NCBI GenBank assembly: GCA_903853785.1
Contig: CAINUM010000011.1
Coordinates: 1-5,840, forward strand
Length of the DNA stretch: 5,840 nt
Direction: 5' to 3'
Source: Candidatus Magasanikiibacteriota bacterium
GTDB lineage: Bacteria > Patescibacteriota > Patescibacteriia > Magasanikbacterales > GWA2-37-8
A model generated the notes under the pieces. That model saw only the letters and a list, made by a program, of their open reading frames with translations. It was not told the DNA's origin and did no database searches. Positions 5,830 through 5,840 of the stretch are shown here, in pieces. A program made the position numbers and the translations under genes. Every line of letters begins with the position of its first letter. Positions within the stretch are counted from its first letter, which is position 1.

Positions 5830-5840
5830 GATTAAGGTTC

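Overview
The window carries seven protein-coding genes, all on the + strand, packed almost without gaps in AT-rich DNA (judged by eye). No tRNA, rRNA, CRISPR array, insertion sequence or minus-strand gene can be supported. The style suggests a bacterium of the Candidate Phyla Radiation (Patescibacteria), perhaps near the Falkowbacteria/Kuenenbacteria-type lineages. The clues are a NusA with a long charged insert in its N-terminal domain and no C-terminal repeats, a short YidC without a large extracytoplasmic domain, a winged-helix/nucleotidyltransferase protein of a type I associate with these genomes, and gene starts without Shine-Dalgarno sequences. TGA serves as a normal stop, so the glycine-UGA code of Gracilibacteria/SR1 is not in use. 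The placement is inference from protein style, not from a marker-gene tree.

Layout. Bases 3-416 are the 3' part of an L,D-transpeptidase gene (cell-wall cross-linking) that begins outside the window. Bases 417-550 are a regulatory gap. They hold a near-consensus sigma-70-type promoter (454-482), followed at once by a terminator-like hairpin with a T tract (497-525). From 551 to 5829 there is one apparent operon: nusA, yidC, a small PRC-barrel protein, an unrecognised 245-residue acidic protein, a winged-helix/nucleotidyltransferase protein, and an O-antigen ligase/polymerase family membrane protein. The gaps are 5, 6 and 2 bases, followed by two ATGA overlaps.

How the parts may fit. NusA controls pausing and termination, YidC inserts membrane proteins, and the last genes point to cell-surface polysaccharide assembly. 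The usual nusA partners (rimP upstream, ylxR/infB downstream) and the usual yidC partners (rnpA, rpmH, jag) are all missing here. The most interesting signal is a pair of terminator-like hairpins in the operon headed by nusA. One lies between the promoter and nusA. The other, a perfect 8-bp stem followed by seven T, lies inside the PRC-barrel reading frame. Together they suggest that NusA level could feed back on nusA itself and on the genes distal to yidC. This is a hypothesis from sequence only.
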